A stretch of DNA of 64,000 nt from Adenophora triphylla var. japonica (taxonomy: Eukaryota > Streptophyta > Magnoliopsida > Asterales > Campanulaceae), in NCBI GenBank assembly GCA_022495995.1, contig JAFEMH010001458.1:310001-374000 (forward strand), written 5' to 3'. The notes under the pieces are model-generated. The model saw only the letters and a list, made by a program, of their open reading frames with translations, ran no database searches and was not told the origin of the DNA. The position numbers and the translations under genes were made by a program. This document shows, piece by piece, positions 43,546 to 54,726 of this stretch (within the stretch, counting starts at the first letter, position 1; each line of letters begins with the position of its first letter).

Positions 43546-46206
43546 TGAGCACCCCAACCCGGACCTAACACGTGTCCCGAGCTAAGTGGAGCTCAAACTA
43601 AGAAAATCCATTAAAACTTTTAAAACATTTATTTGCCTTTAAAAGAATACCATACTTTCAAACTTTTAAATAAAAATGAATTGATAATATCCTTACTTAG
43701 AGGGAATCCAACTACAACTTTAATAAACCGAAATCTGATTAATTACACAAAACCCTGAATAACATTGTTTAGTAAAAGTGTTGTCCATACAAATTATAAA
43801 AGTGGAATACTTAATAAATACTCCTAAGAGCCAACTTCTAACTTAACCTGACAAGCCCCAAAAGTACAAGTCCACAATGATATCCCCGCCTCACCGGTTC
43901 GAGTCACCCGTCTCTAATCTAAAACAGGAAAGGGAGAGGGGTGAGAATAAATCTCAATGAGCTATTATGATATGCAGCAAGATGCCATACAAGATGCAAC
44001 ACGTAGCATGGCAACACATAACACATTATGAAAGCGGTAAACACCTTACGTTACCTCATTTTACCTTTTCCCGTCTGAACAATAAGTCGTACAACTTGGA
44101 GTAAAACTCCACTCTTTGGTGAATTGCCTCCAAAGACATTCACCTCTTATAGGACTCATACTCTGTACCATCCATATAAGAAAGGATACCTATATTAGAA
44201 TATCCAAAAACATAATATCGTCCCTCCTTACAACGGTTGCAAATGTAACCGTAAAGGCTACTTATCACTCAATACACTGTTAGCACACACGCCGTGGCCA
44301 CAGAGCTGGGGAAGGGTCACCGGTATGATGTACCTTCAATCACTTATTGAACAAATCAATAATTGATTGGCATCCATCATACCCACCCGAACATAGTACG
44401 CTCAAGCACATGATAGTTACTTGAGATAAATCCACAAAACGGGATAGTAATATAACAACATGGTAATGTATACTCATGCCAATCAATGCCATAATGCAAC
44501 ATTTAAGTAATACACTATGCATAGTATCATCAACAAATATGAATGATAACAAATAAATCCACAAATGGAATAACCATACAACTACATAGTAAACATATCC
44601 ACACGTTGGGATAACATAACAACTTGTCAAATATTCCACACTCGGAAGCCACATAACACTTGCCAAATAATCCACAAAGGGGATAAACAATATAGTCACA
44701 TGGTAAAATAGAATATCTGGAAATGATCATTACATATTTAGTTTATAAAACCAATTCCATTTGAAAGATCACCTAAAAATACTCAATTTGGACTCTTGAA
44801 CCATCCAATTTCGAGTTCGTATGAATTAACTATGATTTATTCAATTTCCACTCAACTTCTAACGTACAATACTACCTGCTGTAACCAAATCAGATTTTTG
44901 AGACATAAGGATAACTTCTTTAGCTATGAAACCATCATATTCAGAAAGTACTCAGAAAAATACCCAATTTAGACCCAAGAACCATCCAATTCCGAGTTAA
45001 TATGATTAAGTTATGACCATCACAAGTTGGGGAAATTTTACAATCCTGTGGGACGAGTCGTCCCCGCATAACCAATTATTCCCCACAAGGGGACGCCCGA
45101 AGCCGAGCCGGTGCATTGGGACGAGTCGCCCCTACGGGACGAGTCGTCCCGTTGCCGTTCTAGGTTGATTTTGACTTGATTTCAACATATTTTGGGGTAT
45201 CCCTTTCACCCAAACTAATACTAATATATCCCAACTTTAGTATGACACTTCATTATCTCATTTCAACCCAAGGTAACACAACCTAAACCTAGATCATTTA
45301 CCACTTGGTTTTCCACCCATTTTACTACCACATTCAAGCTTAACTTCTTAATTTAATTAAACCCATTTGCTTACCCTCATGACTCACTTTCTTAACCAAT
45401 TTCAAGCTTAACTTTTTTTAATCCCAAATCATCCTATGTTCTTACACTCTTGATCAACAATAACATCATTCCATAAGATAAATCAAATCCTCAACTTCTA
45501 AGAATATTTCTAAGGCATTAAACAACCATTTAATAACAATAACAACATCAAGTCATTGATGCACAAACAAAGAAAGGAATTCATAATAACTCACCTTAGG
45601 TTTTTAGGATGATAAGATGATCTTCAAAGCTTGATTGATCCCCTAGATGATCCTAACTCAAAACACCCTTTAACTTGAATTTGGTGGAGGAATGGTTTAG
45701 CTTCAAAGCTTGAAAGAAGGAGTTTCCATGGAGCTTCCTCTAAGCTTGCTAGGAGGAGTTTGTGAATGAAAAGAAGGAGGAGGAAGATGAGTGTGGGAGA
45801 TAATAGAGGGGGAGGGGCCGGGTAGAGTGAGGAGAAAAAGGGGGGAGGGGACACTTGGCAAAGAGGAGGGGAGGGTTACAACTTTTGGCCCCCCCATGAA
45901 AAAGTCTAACTAAGGCTTTTATTTTTATTTTTTATTACAAGAGAAATAAATAAATCCTTATCCCATTTAACTCATCCTACTCATTTAACCTCCCTACACT
46001 ATTTAGCATATTTCCATTATTATTATTTCCCAATTTTCTTTATTTAATACCCAATAATTTCTCAAGAGGTTCCAAATTCACTTCTCACCCAATTTATCTT
46101 AATTTAAGAATTTTCAAAGGCATAATTGAACACACAAAGCTAACATAAATATTAAAAGTATATAATATAATACTTAAATTTAGTGCCTAGGGTTGGGGTC
46201 GTTACA
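43546..46206 (-). repeat. 5' LTR of element B
   Basis: Minus-strand start TGTAACGACCCC at 46206, end GCTCA at 43546. It lacks the two extra terminal bases present at 37789-37790. Similarity to the other LTR is high along its whole length. Confidence 0.9.
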
Positions 46207-46211
46207 CTCAT

Positions 46212-47841
46212 ATTCCGCCTGATTGTTTGTCATGTTGAACTTAAACCTCAGGGCTTTCTCGTATGTGCAATCCTTTTCTGGCGAACTCAGCGAAATCCCA
46301 GCTCCTCCTTTGTCTTTAGCTGAAGATCCATCAACATACAACTCCCAACACCCTGCTGGTCTTTCTCGCTCTTCTTCCACCTCAGGGTCCTGCGACTTGG
46401 CCTTCCTCTTCTTGGCCCCCTGAGTCTCTATCTCCTCTCTTTCATAAGTAAATGAAGTTTCGAGAATAAAGTCCGCCAACGCCTGAGCCTTAATGGCTTT
46501 TCTCGTCTCATACTGAATATCAAACTCTGTCAACTCAATCGACCATTTGAGGAGCCTTCCCGCTGAATCAGGCTGTTGTAAAATCTTTCGCAAGGGTGCA
46601 TTGGTCAAAACAGTAACAGGATGAGATAAGAAATAGGCCCTCAACTTCCGCGTCGCAATCACTAAAGCATAAGCCAATTTTTCCGCGTTAAAGTATCTCG
46701 CCTCTACCTCACTTAACGCCTTTGACACATAATATACTGGCTTTTGCATGCCGCCATCCTCCTTTATCAGTACCGCTGCAACCGCTAGATCAGAAGTCGC
46801 CAGATATACATACAAATGGTCTCCTTCCTCCGGGCTACATAAGATTGGCGGCTTTCCCAAATACTCCTTTATCTTATGAAATGCTTCTTCACACTTTTCA
46901 TCCCAAGAAAATTTTTGATCCCCTTTTAACACCTTGAAGAACGGCAAACATTTCTCAGCCGAACGCGACACAAACCGCCCCAAAGCTATCACCCTACCAT
47001 TCAACCTTTGAATCTCTTGGATCGTTCTAGGCGACTTCATATCTATTAAAGCCTGGATCTTCTCCGGATTTGCCTCTATACCGCGGCGATTTACCAAGAA
47101 TCCCAAAAACTTTCCCGCCGTTACTCCAAAAGTGCACTTACTTGGATTAAGCTTCATGGAATTTCTCCTCAAATTCTCAAAAGTCTCAGCCAGATCCACT
47201 AAATGATCCTCCCCCTTGGTTTTGATTACCATATCATCAATATAAGCTTCAACATTCCTTCCAATCTGCGATTTAAATATCTTATTGACCATCCTTTGGT
47301 ATGTCGCCCCAGCATTCTTCAAACCAAAAGGCATCATTTTATAACAAAAATTACCAAGGGGAGTTCTGAAAGCTGTTTTGGCCTTGTCTTCTTCAAGCAT
47401 CCTGATCTGGTGATACCCTGAGTAAGCGTCGATAAAACTAAACACCTTGTGTCCTGCAATGGAGTCCACCAATTTATCTATCTTCGGCAAAGGATAACAA
47501 TCCTTGGGGCATGCCGTATTCAAATCTGTAAAATCTATGCACATCCTCCACTTCTTATTTGCCTTTAACACCATGACTGGGCAGGCTAGCCAGACTGGAT
47601 AAGTGATTTCTTCAATGATTCCCGCTTTCAATAACTTCTCGACTTCTCCAATCACCGCCTTCTCCTTTTCCGCTGACAGGTATCTCACCTTTTGCTTAAA
47701 GGGCTCTACATTTGGATCGGCATTCAGACAGTGTAGGGCGACCTTCTCATCAACTCCGCACATATCCTCAGGTCTCCAAGCAAATACATCAATGTTATCC
47801 CGCAAAAAATCAATCAACATATCTCGTTCATCCTTTTTCAA
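46212..47841 (-). pseudogene. Tat reverse transcriptase, RNase H and first half of aRNH
   Basis: An open frame of about 543 codons. RT shows MCIDFTDLNTACPKD, FIDAYSGYHQI (about 136-146) and the catalytic YIDDM (200-204). The RT-linked RNase H covers about 345-460 (ATSDLAVAAVLIKEDGG). A spacer rich in charged residues leads to aRNH, WELYVDGSSAKDKGGAGI (from about 499), which breaks off at NNQAEYE where element B is inserted. There is no ATG at the start: the open frame follows a TGA. The upstream conserved VKIGKL residues are in another frame, so a frameshift separates it from gag-protease. The enzyme copies retroelement RNA into DNA. Confidence 0.9.
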
Positions 47842-47868
47842 TCAAGCTTTCCGATTTTAACTTTCTGC

Positions 47869-50718
47869 TCACGGGTATTCGCCATTAATAATTACCTCCT
47901 CCAACTCTTCTGCCGCCTGAATATCCGGCTCATCCCGCATTTGCAATGTATCTACCTCCATTTCAGCCGCCTTCTTCTTCTCTACACATCTCTTTATTCT
48001 TTTGTCGCTGCTTTCCCCCTTATCTCTCCCGGCAAGCGACACACCCTCAAGTGTTTCTACTACGATCTCTTCATCACATTCTTCACTATCGGAATCTACT
48101 ACCTCTTCAATAAGGGGTTCCTTCATCTTGACAAATTCTGCGGATCTCGACCAAGCCATCTCGGCTTGCATCACCAACAATGCCATCAAATTCCTTTCTG
48201 ATTTCTCCTGCATCATTTCTGTCTCTATATCTCGCTCCTCATTTCTTCCTTGCACAACTTCATCTTCTGTCTTTTCTTCAATAACAATGATCGCCGACTT
48301 ATTTTTCATGCTTTCAGTTTCCTCCCAACTCTCACATCCTCCTAAGTCGGTGATCATGTTTATTCTTGCATCCCGCACTGTCAAGGCTGTAGAAAGTGAA
48401 CTCGTACTCGCCCTAGCCGCTGTTTGCATCTCAATCTTTTTCTGAATAACTTCCTTCACCTCGCTTTTCAAACATGCTATTCCCTTTGCCGTGGGAAATT
48501 TGACCCGCTGATGCGGGATAGACACCACCATCTCAAAACTTTGCATAAAGGGAATGCCTACAATAGCATTGTATGGCGACACTAAGTCAATAACCATAAA
48601 CTCCACGGTGCGAGTTCTCACCTTCTCGTCCTCTCCTATTTCTACCGTCAAAGAAATTGTCCCCTTAACCCGCACAGTGTGGTTTGTAAACCCCTCCAAA
48701 AATCCTTTATATGGCACCAAATTAGCCTCTGTATATCGCATCTTCTTGAACGCTTCATAATAAAGGATATTTCGGCTAGCTCCTGAATCCACCAATACTC
48801 TATGCAAAATACTGTTCCCCGGAGCAATAGAAATCACAATTGGTTGGCATCCATGGCTTGGAGTTAAAGCCAATTCTCGTCTAGAAAAACTGATCATCCT
48901 TTCCTCACCAGCGGGTAAGCGGGAATGTGACAAGTATGAGAGAGCGACATGATCACAGTTACTTAAGCAAGTAATACTTGTTGGCTCGTGAATCACCATA
49001 ATTTCATTCCTGTTGCCATTTCCTCCTTGAGCCGCCACATTTGGCTCTTGCCATACATACTCCTGCAGCTCACCTCTTTCAACCTTCCCTTGAATAACTT
49101 TCTTCAAATTATAACAATTATCCGTATCATGCCCCCTATCCCGATGATAATTACAGTACTGGTTCATATTAATCCTCCCTAGATCATTCATTTCAAAGGC
49201 TGGCGGCAAATCAACAGCCCGCAAAATTTCACTTGGTGTAGCAGTCAATCTTGTAAATCTCACTATCCTTCTTACCCCACGACCTCCATTGCGACCTCCA
49301 TTGCGACCTCCACCTCTGCCGCCAGCGGGATTCCCTCTACCTCCTCCTTGAGCTGCATTTCCTTCCTTCACATATTCAATCCTATCCTTAACACTTTTCT
49401 TTCCAGTGTTAGAAGTTCCTTCATCAATATCCTCACCACCACAATACGCCTTGACTCGCTCGTGCAACTCGCTCAAAGTCACAGGTAGTCTCATCCTTAA
49501 CTCCCTCCTGAAAGATTCAGATAGCAGGCCCGACATATACATCATTATGACATATTTGGGATCAATCTCAGAAATTTGATTGGCAATTAGCAAAAATCTG
49601 TTGGTATAAGTGACAAGGCCTTCTCCCGCCTTCTGCTTAATTCCAATCAACTCCTGTAGCACTACTGGTTGAGCTCCCACTGATCCAAACCTTGCCAAAA
49701 ACTTTCTCTTGAAGTCTTGATACCCCAATATAGAATTAACAGGTAACTGCACAAACCAATCCAAAGCTTGAAGTTCTAAGGTGCTAGCAAAGGTCTTACA
49801 TAGCAAAGCGTCGTCCTTAGTCAATATCGCCATTGTGACTTCAAATCCCGCCACATGAGTTCTGGCGGTAGTTACTCCGGCATACTTGGATAGAGCGGGC
49901 AAACGAAAATCCGGAGCTGGCTCGGCCTCCTGGATATACTTAGCGAATGGGGCGACGAAAGAGTCCTTCTCACTGTCAATTATACCACCCCTTTCCAACT
50001 CAGCCAATCTTCTTGCCATCTCGGCCATCTGCCTCTTTAACCCATCCTCTTCTCCAAAACGACTAACTCCTACACCCTTTCCCTTCTCTACCGGCTTAGG
50101 TTTCTCGCCCTCTTTGAAACTTCTCAACTCTTGCTCGCCATCTTCCGCTTCATTCGACGCAGTATCACCATCCTCTTCTTCACAATAAAGAGACGACACT
50201 TGGGAAGTGTGTGGCCAATGATAAACTTTAATCTTTCGTCCATTCTCCATGTACTCTCCTGCCTTCCGCTTTTGCGACCCTTCTATTCTCTCCTTTGTTT
50301 CCTTTGGCTTCTCAGGCTCCACCTCCTTTTCCCGCTCATCATTCACCACAATTACCTCCTTGTTTGTTCCCTTATTTCCTTCTATTGCTACTGTTAACAA
50401 ACCCTGCGGGATTGGGGTAGGCTTCTTCTTCATTGCCCTTAGCCGCTTGTTATTTTCAATCAATTGCAAGATCAAATTATTATGGATCCTCAAACTTTCT
50501 TCTTCATTCTCTGCTTCCTCCTCTTGGGGTGGCGGCCCTACATGTCTCTCTCTTTCATCACCAGTATCTCGCTCCATCTCCTCCGGAATCATTTGTTGCG
50601 AGGAAGAAGTATCTCTCGCTCCGCCCATTCCTATACTCCCATACCCCGACATTGGAGTGATAAGGTTCCTTCCCGCCACAGTTTTCTGGCCCACTATTCC
50701 CTTCTCAGGTGTTGACAT
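47869..50718 (-). CDS. Tat gag-protease, intact frame
   Basis: Open from ATG 50718 for 949 codons. An acidic N-terminal part (1-200) precedes the capsid-type core (about 285-400, with AILTKDDALLCKTFASTLEL and YQDFKRKFLARFG). A glycine/arginine-rich tract (about 458-484) and a variant zinc knuckle CNYHRDRGHDTDNC (522-535) follow. The retropepsin active site is VLVDSGASRNILYYEAF (DSG at 644-646), with the flap/hydrophobic region ending AIVGIPFM. An acidic C-terminal region follows. Part of it (codons about 155-400) is duplicated at 51414-52139. It forms the particle and processes it. The frame is intact, but pol downstream is not. Confidence 0.9.
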   Translation of the reverse strand: MSTPEKGIVGQKTVAGRNLITPMSGYGSIGMGGARDTSSSQQMIPEEMERDTGDERERHVGPPPQEEEAENEEESLRIHNNLILQLIENNKRLRAMKKKPTPIPQGLLTVAIEGNKGTNKEVIVVNDEREKEVEPEKPKETKERIEGSQKRKAGEYMENGRKIKVYHWPHTSQVSSLYCEEEDGDTASNEAEDGEQELRSFKEGEKPKPVEKGKGVGVSRFGEEDGLKRQMAEMARRLAELERGGIIDSEKDSFVAPFAKYIQEAEPAPDFRLPALSKYAGVTTARTHVAGFEVTMAILTKDDALLCKTFASTLELQALDWFVQLPVNSILGYQDFKRKFLARFGSVGAQPVVLQELIGIKQKAGEGLVTYTNRFLLIANQISEIDPKYVIMMYMSGLLSESFRRELRMRLPVTLSELHERVKAYCGGEDIDEGTSNTGKKSVKDRIEYVKEGNAAQGGGRGNPAGGRGGGRNGGRNGGRGVRRIVRFTRLTATPSEILRAVDLPPAFEMNDLGRINMNQYCNYHRDRGHDTDNCYNLKKVIQGKVERGELQEYVWQEPNVAAQGGNGNRNEIMVIHEPTSITCLSNCDHVALSYLSHSRLPAGEERMISFSRRELALTPSHGCQPIVISIAPGNSILHRVLVDSGASRNILYYEAFKKMRYTEANLVPYKGFLEGFTNHTVRVKGTISLTVEIGEDEKVRTRTVEFMVIDLVSPYNAIVGIPFMQSFEMVVSIPHQRVKFPTAKGIACLKSEVKEVIQKKIEMQTAARASTSSLSTALTVRDARINMITDLGGCESWEETESMKNKSAIIVIEEKTEDEVVQGRNEERDIETEMMQEKSERNLMALLVMQAEMAWSRSAEFVKMKEPLIEEVVDSDSEECDEEIVVETLEGVSLAGRDKGESSDKRIKRCVEKKKAAEMEVDTLQMRDEPDIQAAEELEEVIINGEYP

Positions 50719-51322
50719 TCCTTCCACCTACGTAATCAAACTGATGAACTTCAACTTTGAAAATTTGCAAATCTTATGAAGATTTGAAGATCTTGCCCAG
50801 AAAACAAGAAACAACAAATAACAACCCAGCAATGAAACCTTTCAACACCAACAAAAAAAAAAAAACTTTCCAAAAATCTCAACAATTGCTTCAACTACAC
50901 ACTACCACCAAAAACACCAAAATCCAAGCTACTCAAAATCAAATGAACTCACAAAATCCAAAATCATCAACCAAGCTCAAACCTCATAATCAAACCCAGA
51001 TTTGAACAAATCTTAACAAACAACTTCAACTCCACTGTAACTCACGCAAACACTTTTGAAATCAGAAATTCACACCAACATACTCAAACGACATCAAAAT
51101 CTCCAACTATTTCAATCCACCAAATCTTTCAAACAATAATCAATTCTTACAACAATAAGAACGGATCTCAACTTATCAACGGAGAAAAACAACAAAATTA
51201 ATCGAAAATTCACCAAACCCAAAGAATCCTTCTCAATACGAACCAAACCTCCAGATCTCCGAACAGCACTTCACAGGTATCAATCTACCGCCGACGAAAC
51301 TCCAATCCTTGAAGAGAAAACA
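50719..51322 (-). other. Leader of the Tat element
   Basis: Noncoding minus-strand DNA between primer site and gag, T-rich on the coding strand with poly-T near 50860. It should carry the packaging signal, which cannot be recognised by eye. Confidence 0.6.
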
Positions 51323-51340
51323 GTCCCGGCAACGGAACCA
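51323..51340 (-). other. Primer binding site, tRNA-Glu
   Basis: The + strand GTCCCGGCAACGGAACCA equals the 3' end of plant tRNA-Glu including CCA, so the minus strand is a perfect 18-nt primer site. It lies two bases from the LTR terminus at 51343. Confidence 0.9.
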
Positions 51341-51342
51341 AT

Positions 51343-51413
51343 TGATGTTGCCAGGAATTTCCTCAAGCAGCAACTCACCGTTGTAGTCCAAATTTGATAT
51401 CTCCGGCTCCTTC
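51343..51413 (-). repeat. 71-bp stub of the Tat 5' LTR
   Basis: TGATGTTGCC to CCGGCTCCTTCT corresponds to 20993-21063 with about two differences. The rest of the LTR, including its promoter, is missing; the sequence changes abruptly to gag at 51414. Confidence 0.9.
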
Positions 51414-52139
51414 TATTATGACATATTTGGGATCAATCTTAGAAATTTGATTGGCAATTAGCAAAAATCTGTTGGTATAAGTGACAAGGCCTTCTCCCGC
51501 CTTCTGCTTAATTCCAATCAACTCCTGTAGCACTACTGGTTGAGCTCCCACTGATCCAAACCTTGCCAAAAACTTCCTCTTGAAGTCTTGATACCCCAAT
51601 ATAGAATTAACAGGTAACTGCACAAACCAATCCAAAGCTTGAAGTTCTAAGGTGCTAGCAAAGGTCTTACATAGCAAAGCGTCGTCCTTAGTCAATATCG
51701 CCATTGTGACTTCAAATCCCGCCACATGAGTTCTGGCGGTAGTTACTCCGGCATACTTGGATAGAGCGGGCAAACGAAAATCCGGAGCTGGCTCGGCCTC
51801 CTGGATATACTTAGCGAATGGGGCGACGAAAGAGTCCTTCTCACTGTCAATTATACCACCCCTTTCCAACTCAGCCAATCTTCTTGCCATCTCGGCCATC
51901 TGCCTCTTTAACCCATTCTCTTCTCCAAAACGACTAACTCCTACACCCTTTTCCTTCTCTACCGGCTTAGGTTTCTCGCCCTCTTTGAAACTTCTCAACT
52001 CTTGCTCGCCATCTTCCGCTTCATTCGACGCAGTATCACCATCCTCTTCTTCACAATAAAGAGACGACACTTGGGAAGTGTGTGGCCAATGATAAACTTT
52101 AATCTTTCGTCCATTCTCCATGTACTCTCCTGCCTTCTT
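51414..52139 (-). pseudogene. Second copy of a gag fragment
   Basis: Nearly identical to about 49545-50270 of the gag gene, same orientation. It reads from AGEYMENGRKIKVYHWPH to KYVI and then breaks into the LTR stub. It lacks gag start, zinc knuckle and protease. Its upstream end meets a truncated Stowaway at about 52140. It shows that a second, probably tandem, Tat copy contributed to this locus. Confidence 0.9.
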
Positions 52140-52378
52140 GGCATGCAAATTAAGGAAAATAGGAGAGAAAAGAAGTGTTGTGAGTATAAAAGTAAAATAG
52201 GAGAGAGAATGAGTGGAGGGAATAGTAAATTTGAAAAGTGTTGTGAGTGTAAAAGTAAAGTAGGAGAGAGAATTAGTGGGTGGAATAGTAAATATTCTTT
52301 GTCATTTTAGGAAAGATGAAGTTTTTAACGGGACACCTGTTTTGACAAAAAGTGAAATTATTAATGGGATGGAGGGAG
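52140..52378. mobile_element. Stowaway MITE truncated by the gag fragment
   Basis: The right terminus GGGATGGAGGGAG before TA is intact. The left side starts in the middle (CATGCAAATTAAGG), lacking about the first 40 bp of a normal copy. It contains the GTTGTGAGTATAAAAGTAAA segments twice. Confidence 0.85.
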
Positions 52379-53182
52379 TATATTCCAAAATTCACGAAGT
52401 TCTATGTTTCGCTTTCGGTCCAGACAGAGACAGCGACAGCGACACACAAGCCATGCTCTCTGTCAATTACCGACGTGTCTTCGGACCCCACACCTCTCTC
52501 TGAACAAGCGCGCGGGAAGAACCCTAATACAACAAAATAGAGACACATTTAGAGAGAGAGAGAGAGAAAGCAGAAATAAAGCTGTTTTAGAGAGAGAAAG
52601 CAGTGTCTGTTTCTTCACTTCCCTTACATTATGAACAAACAAATCAGTTTTTTTTTTTTAAGGGTTAACTTCGTAATTTTTGAGGTTCTCATGGCCCATT
52701 GTTACCTCTTTTATTTTCATTCTATATGAATATATTTAAGCATCTTTTCTCTGTGTGTGTGGAAAAGCTAGCATTTGGTTTGGTGCATATTTGGGGAAAA
52801 CGATTGGAGAATGGGTTTGTGTCTCTGGTGGGAATGATTCTCTTTGGCTTTCAGGTGAAGATTTGTTTGACTCTATTTTTCTTCTTCTCGTAGCTCCAAT
52901 TTTTACTTGGGAAATAAAAATTGTTTCTTTCCACACCCAAGATTCCTTCACATCCCATGTGTTTGTGTGTTTGTGTGTGTGAAGCTTGAAACTGTTTGTG
53001 CATTTTCTTGGGGTATATTTTGGGCATCATTTCAAGCCCTTTTTTTGAAGCTTATCTTCACACTTTAATGGCTGATTTCCATTGTTCATCTACAGAGTAG
53101 TTAAAAATGGAGTCTTTTTAGCTTGGTTTTGAATTAGAAACCATTTCATTTCTTTCTTGACACCAAGTATTTTACCTTTTTT
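52379..53182 (+). promoter_or_regulatory. Probable promoter and 5' leader of CORYNE
   Basis: Between the MITE and the ATG lie an (AG)n tract at 52549-52568, a poly-T run at 52650-52660 and pyrimidine-rich leader DNA. No clear TATA box was placed. Because the MITE and retroelement start within 0.8 kb of the ATG, the whole proximal promoter is confined here unless TE sequence contributes. Confidence 0.5.
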
Positions 53183-54726
53183 ATGGATAAGAAGAGAGAT
53201 TATGTAGTGGAATTTGTTTTTGTGTTGATTTTCTGCTTATACAACCCTTATGTGGAATGCCAAGAGGCTATAATCAAGCATAATTCGGCTGAGCCTCCGG
53301 CTCAATCCAGGGTTCCAGGATTCAAAGAAAAAATTCAAAAAACTGTATTGAGCATTCTGTTTGGAGTCATAGCAGGATTGGCCTTGGCTCTTCTTTTTGC
53401 TTGCTTAGTTAGATGCTTCATTAGGTACTTGAAGAGAACCCCAATTCTAAAGGGCCCTGTGATATTTTCCCCAAAAATTGATCCTAAGACCCTACAATTA
53501 GCTCTAGCAAATGAAAACCAGTTGCTAGGGTCAAGCCCAAATGGGAACTATTACAAAACCGTTCTCGACAATGGCCTCACCATTGCAGTCAAGAGGCTCG
53601 AGCCCATTGACATTGGGTCTCCCGAGGCTCAGAGAAAGCCGGTCAAAAGAAGGATACAAGGGGAGCTCGAAACACTTGCTGGCTTGAGGCATAGGAACTT
53701 GATGAGCTTAAGGGCTTATGTTCGCGAGTCTGATAGATTTTGTTTAATTTACGATTATGTGCCCACCGGTAGTCTGGCAGATGCAATGAATCGAGTGAGG
53801 GGAAATCAGTTGCAACTTAGCTGGGATTTGAGGCTTCGAATTGCAGTTGGGGTCATTAAGGGGCTGCAGTATCTTCATTTCAGTTGCACACCTAGAGTTT
53901 TGCACTATAACTTGAAGCCTTCAAATGTGATGCTGGATGCTGAGTTTGAACCAAGGCTGGGGGACTGCGGGTTGGCTAAGCTTATGCCCAACTTGGATAG
54001 AGCATCTTCAGGCTATCGTGCTCCCGAGTGTTTCCCTAATTTCAGGTACCAAAGTAACAATATATAAATCTTCAGATTTATTTATTATATGCCCTATGAA
54101 ACAAATCAAGAACTTGCATAGCTTGGTCTTGATTTTGGGTGTTAATAACTGTCATCTTATATTTTTTCCAACTTATGTTCTTTGAACCTCCTATGCTCTT
54201 AATTTAGCCAATTGCTAGTATATAGTTGCAGGTGTGTACTGGACTCGAGTAAGCAAGAGTTTTCATGATCTCCATCTTTACCTATATTTCTTCACTCACT
54301 TGAAGTTCTATATATTTTGGGTTGTATAACAATACAACATACCATTGAGTTTGCTTTAATGGAAATATTTCAATTTTGTATCTTTGACTGAATAGTTTAT
54401 TCCTCGATTTCAGTATCTATACCGCCAAGAGTGATATATACAGCTTTGGGGCCATATTGGGGCTTTTGTTGACCGGTAGAGACCCAACGGATCCATTCTT
54501 TGGGGAAGCTACCAGTGGGGGAAGTTTAGGACAGTGGCTTCGACATCTTCAAGAAGTAGGGGAAGCTCGGGAAGCACTAGATAAGAGTATTCTTGGGGAA
54601 GAAATGCAGGAAGATGAGATGCTTATGGCAGTACGAATTGCTGCTGTGTGCCTATCAGATATGCCTGCTGACCGCCCTTCCAGTGAAGAGCTTGTTCCTA
54701 TGCTCACACAACTGCACAGCTTTTGA
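53183..54726 (+). CDS. CRN: CORYNE receptor-like pseudokinase (2 exons)
   Basis: Exons 53183-54045 and 54414-54726 (GT-AG) give 391 residues, the family's usual size. Residues 1-26 form a signal peptide, the extracellular part is very short with no leucine-rich repeats, and a membrane segment spans about 54-80. A kinase-like domain fills the rest: TPILKGPVIFSPKI juxtamembrane signature, AVKR lysine 137 kept, but the catalytic HRD is HYN (241-243) and DFG is DCG (261-263), so catalysis is not expected. The C-terminus GGSLGQWLRHLQ...LVPMLTQLHSF is as in Arabidopsis CORYNE. CORYNE partners CLAVATA2 at the plasma membrane in CLE-peptide signalling that restricts shoot stem cells. No lesion is seen. 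Confidence 0.95.

Larger units (their letters stand above)
37789..46206 (-). mobile_element. Nested element B: chromovirus-like non-autonomous LTR retrotransposon
   Basis: Direct repeats 37789-40455 and 43546-46206 flank a 3.1-kb interior, with target duplication CTCAT at 37784-37788 and 46207-46211. Its LTR starts (minus strand) TGTAACGACCCCAACCC and shares long homologous stretches with element A, as do the primer site and polypurine tract. A and B are therefore sister subfamilies inserted in opposite orientations. Confidence 0.85.
20993..51413 (-). mobile_element. Ty3/gypsy Tat-lineage LTR retrotransposon hosting two nested elements
   Basis: In minus orientation the order is LTR stub (51343-51413), tRNA-Glu primer site, leader, gag-protease, RT-RNase H, second RNase H (aRNH), integrase, a tandem-repeat region, an antisense spliced gene, and the other LTR (20993-21423). 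The aRNH domain and an antisense extra gene between pol and the 3' LTR are hallmarks of the Tat lineage (known in Grande-type elements). Removing inserts A and B leaves about 12.9 kb, normal for Tat. Pol is inactive: split by element B, with frameshifts in integrase and a stop/frameshift between protease and RT. Confidence 0.85.

Noticed and set aside
50249..50779. Serine-rich open frame antisense to gag
   Set aside because: It is the shadow of the acidic gag N-terminus; there is no promoter or splice context.
51323..51340. Possible tRNA-Glu gene
   Set aside because: Only the 3' terminal 18 nt including the non-encoded CCA are present, and it abuts an LTR, so it is a primer binding site.
54457..54726. 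Separate small gene downstream of CORYNE exon 1
   Set aside because: It is the second CORYNE exon in frame; the acceptor at 54413 and family alignment join it to exon 1.
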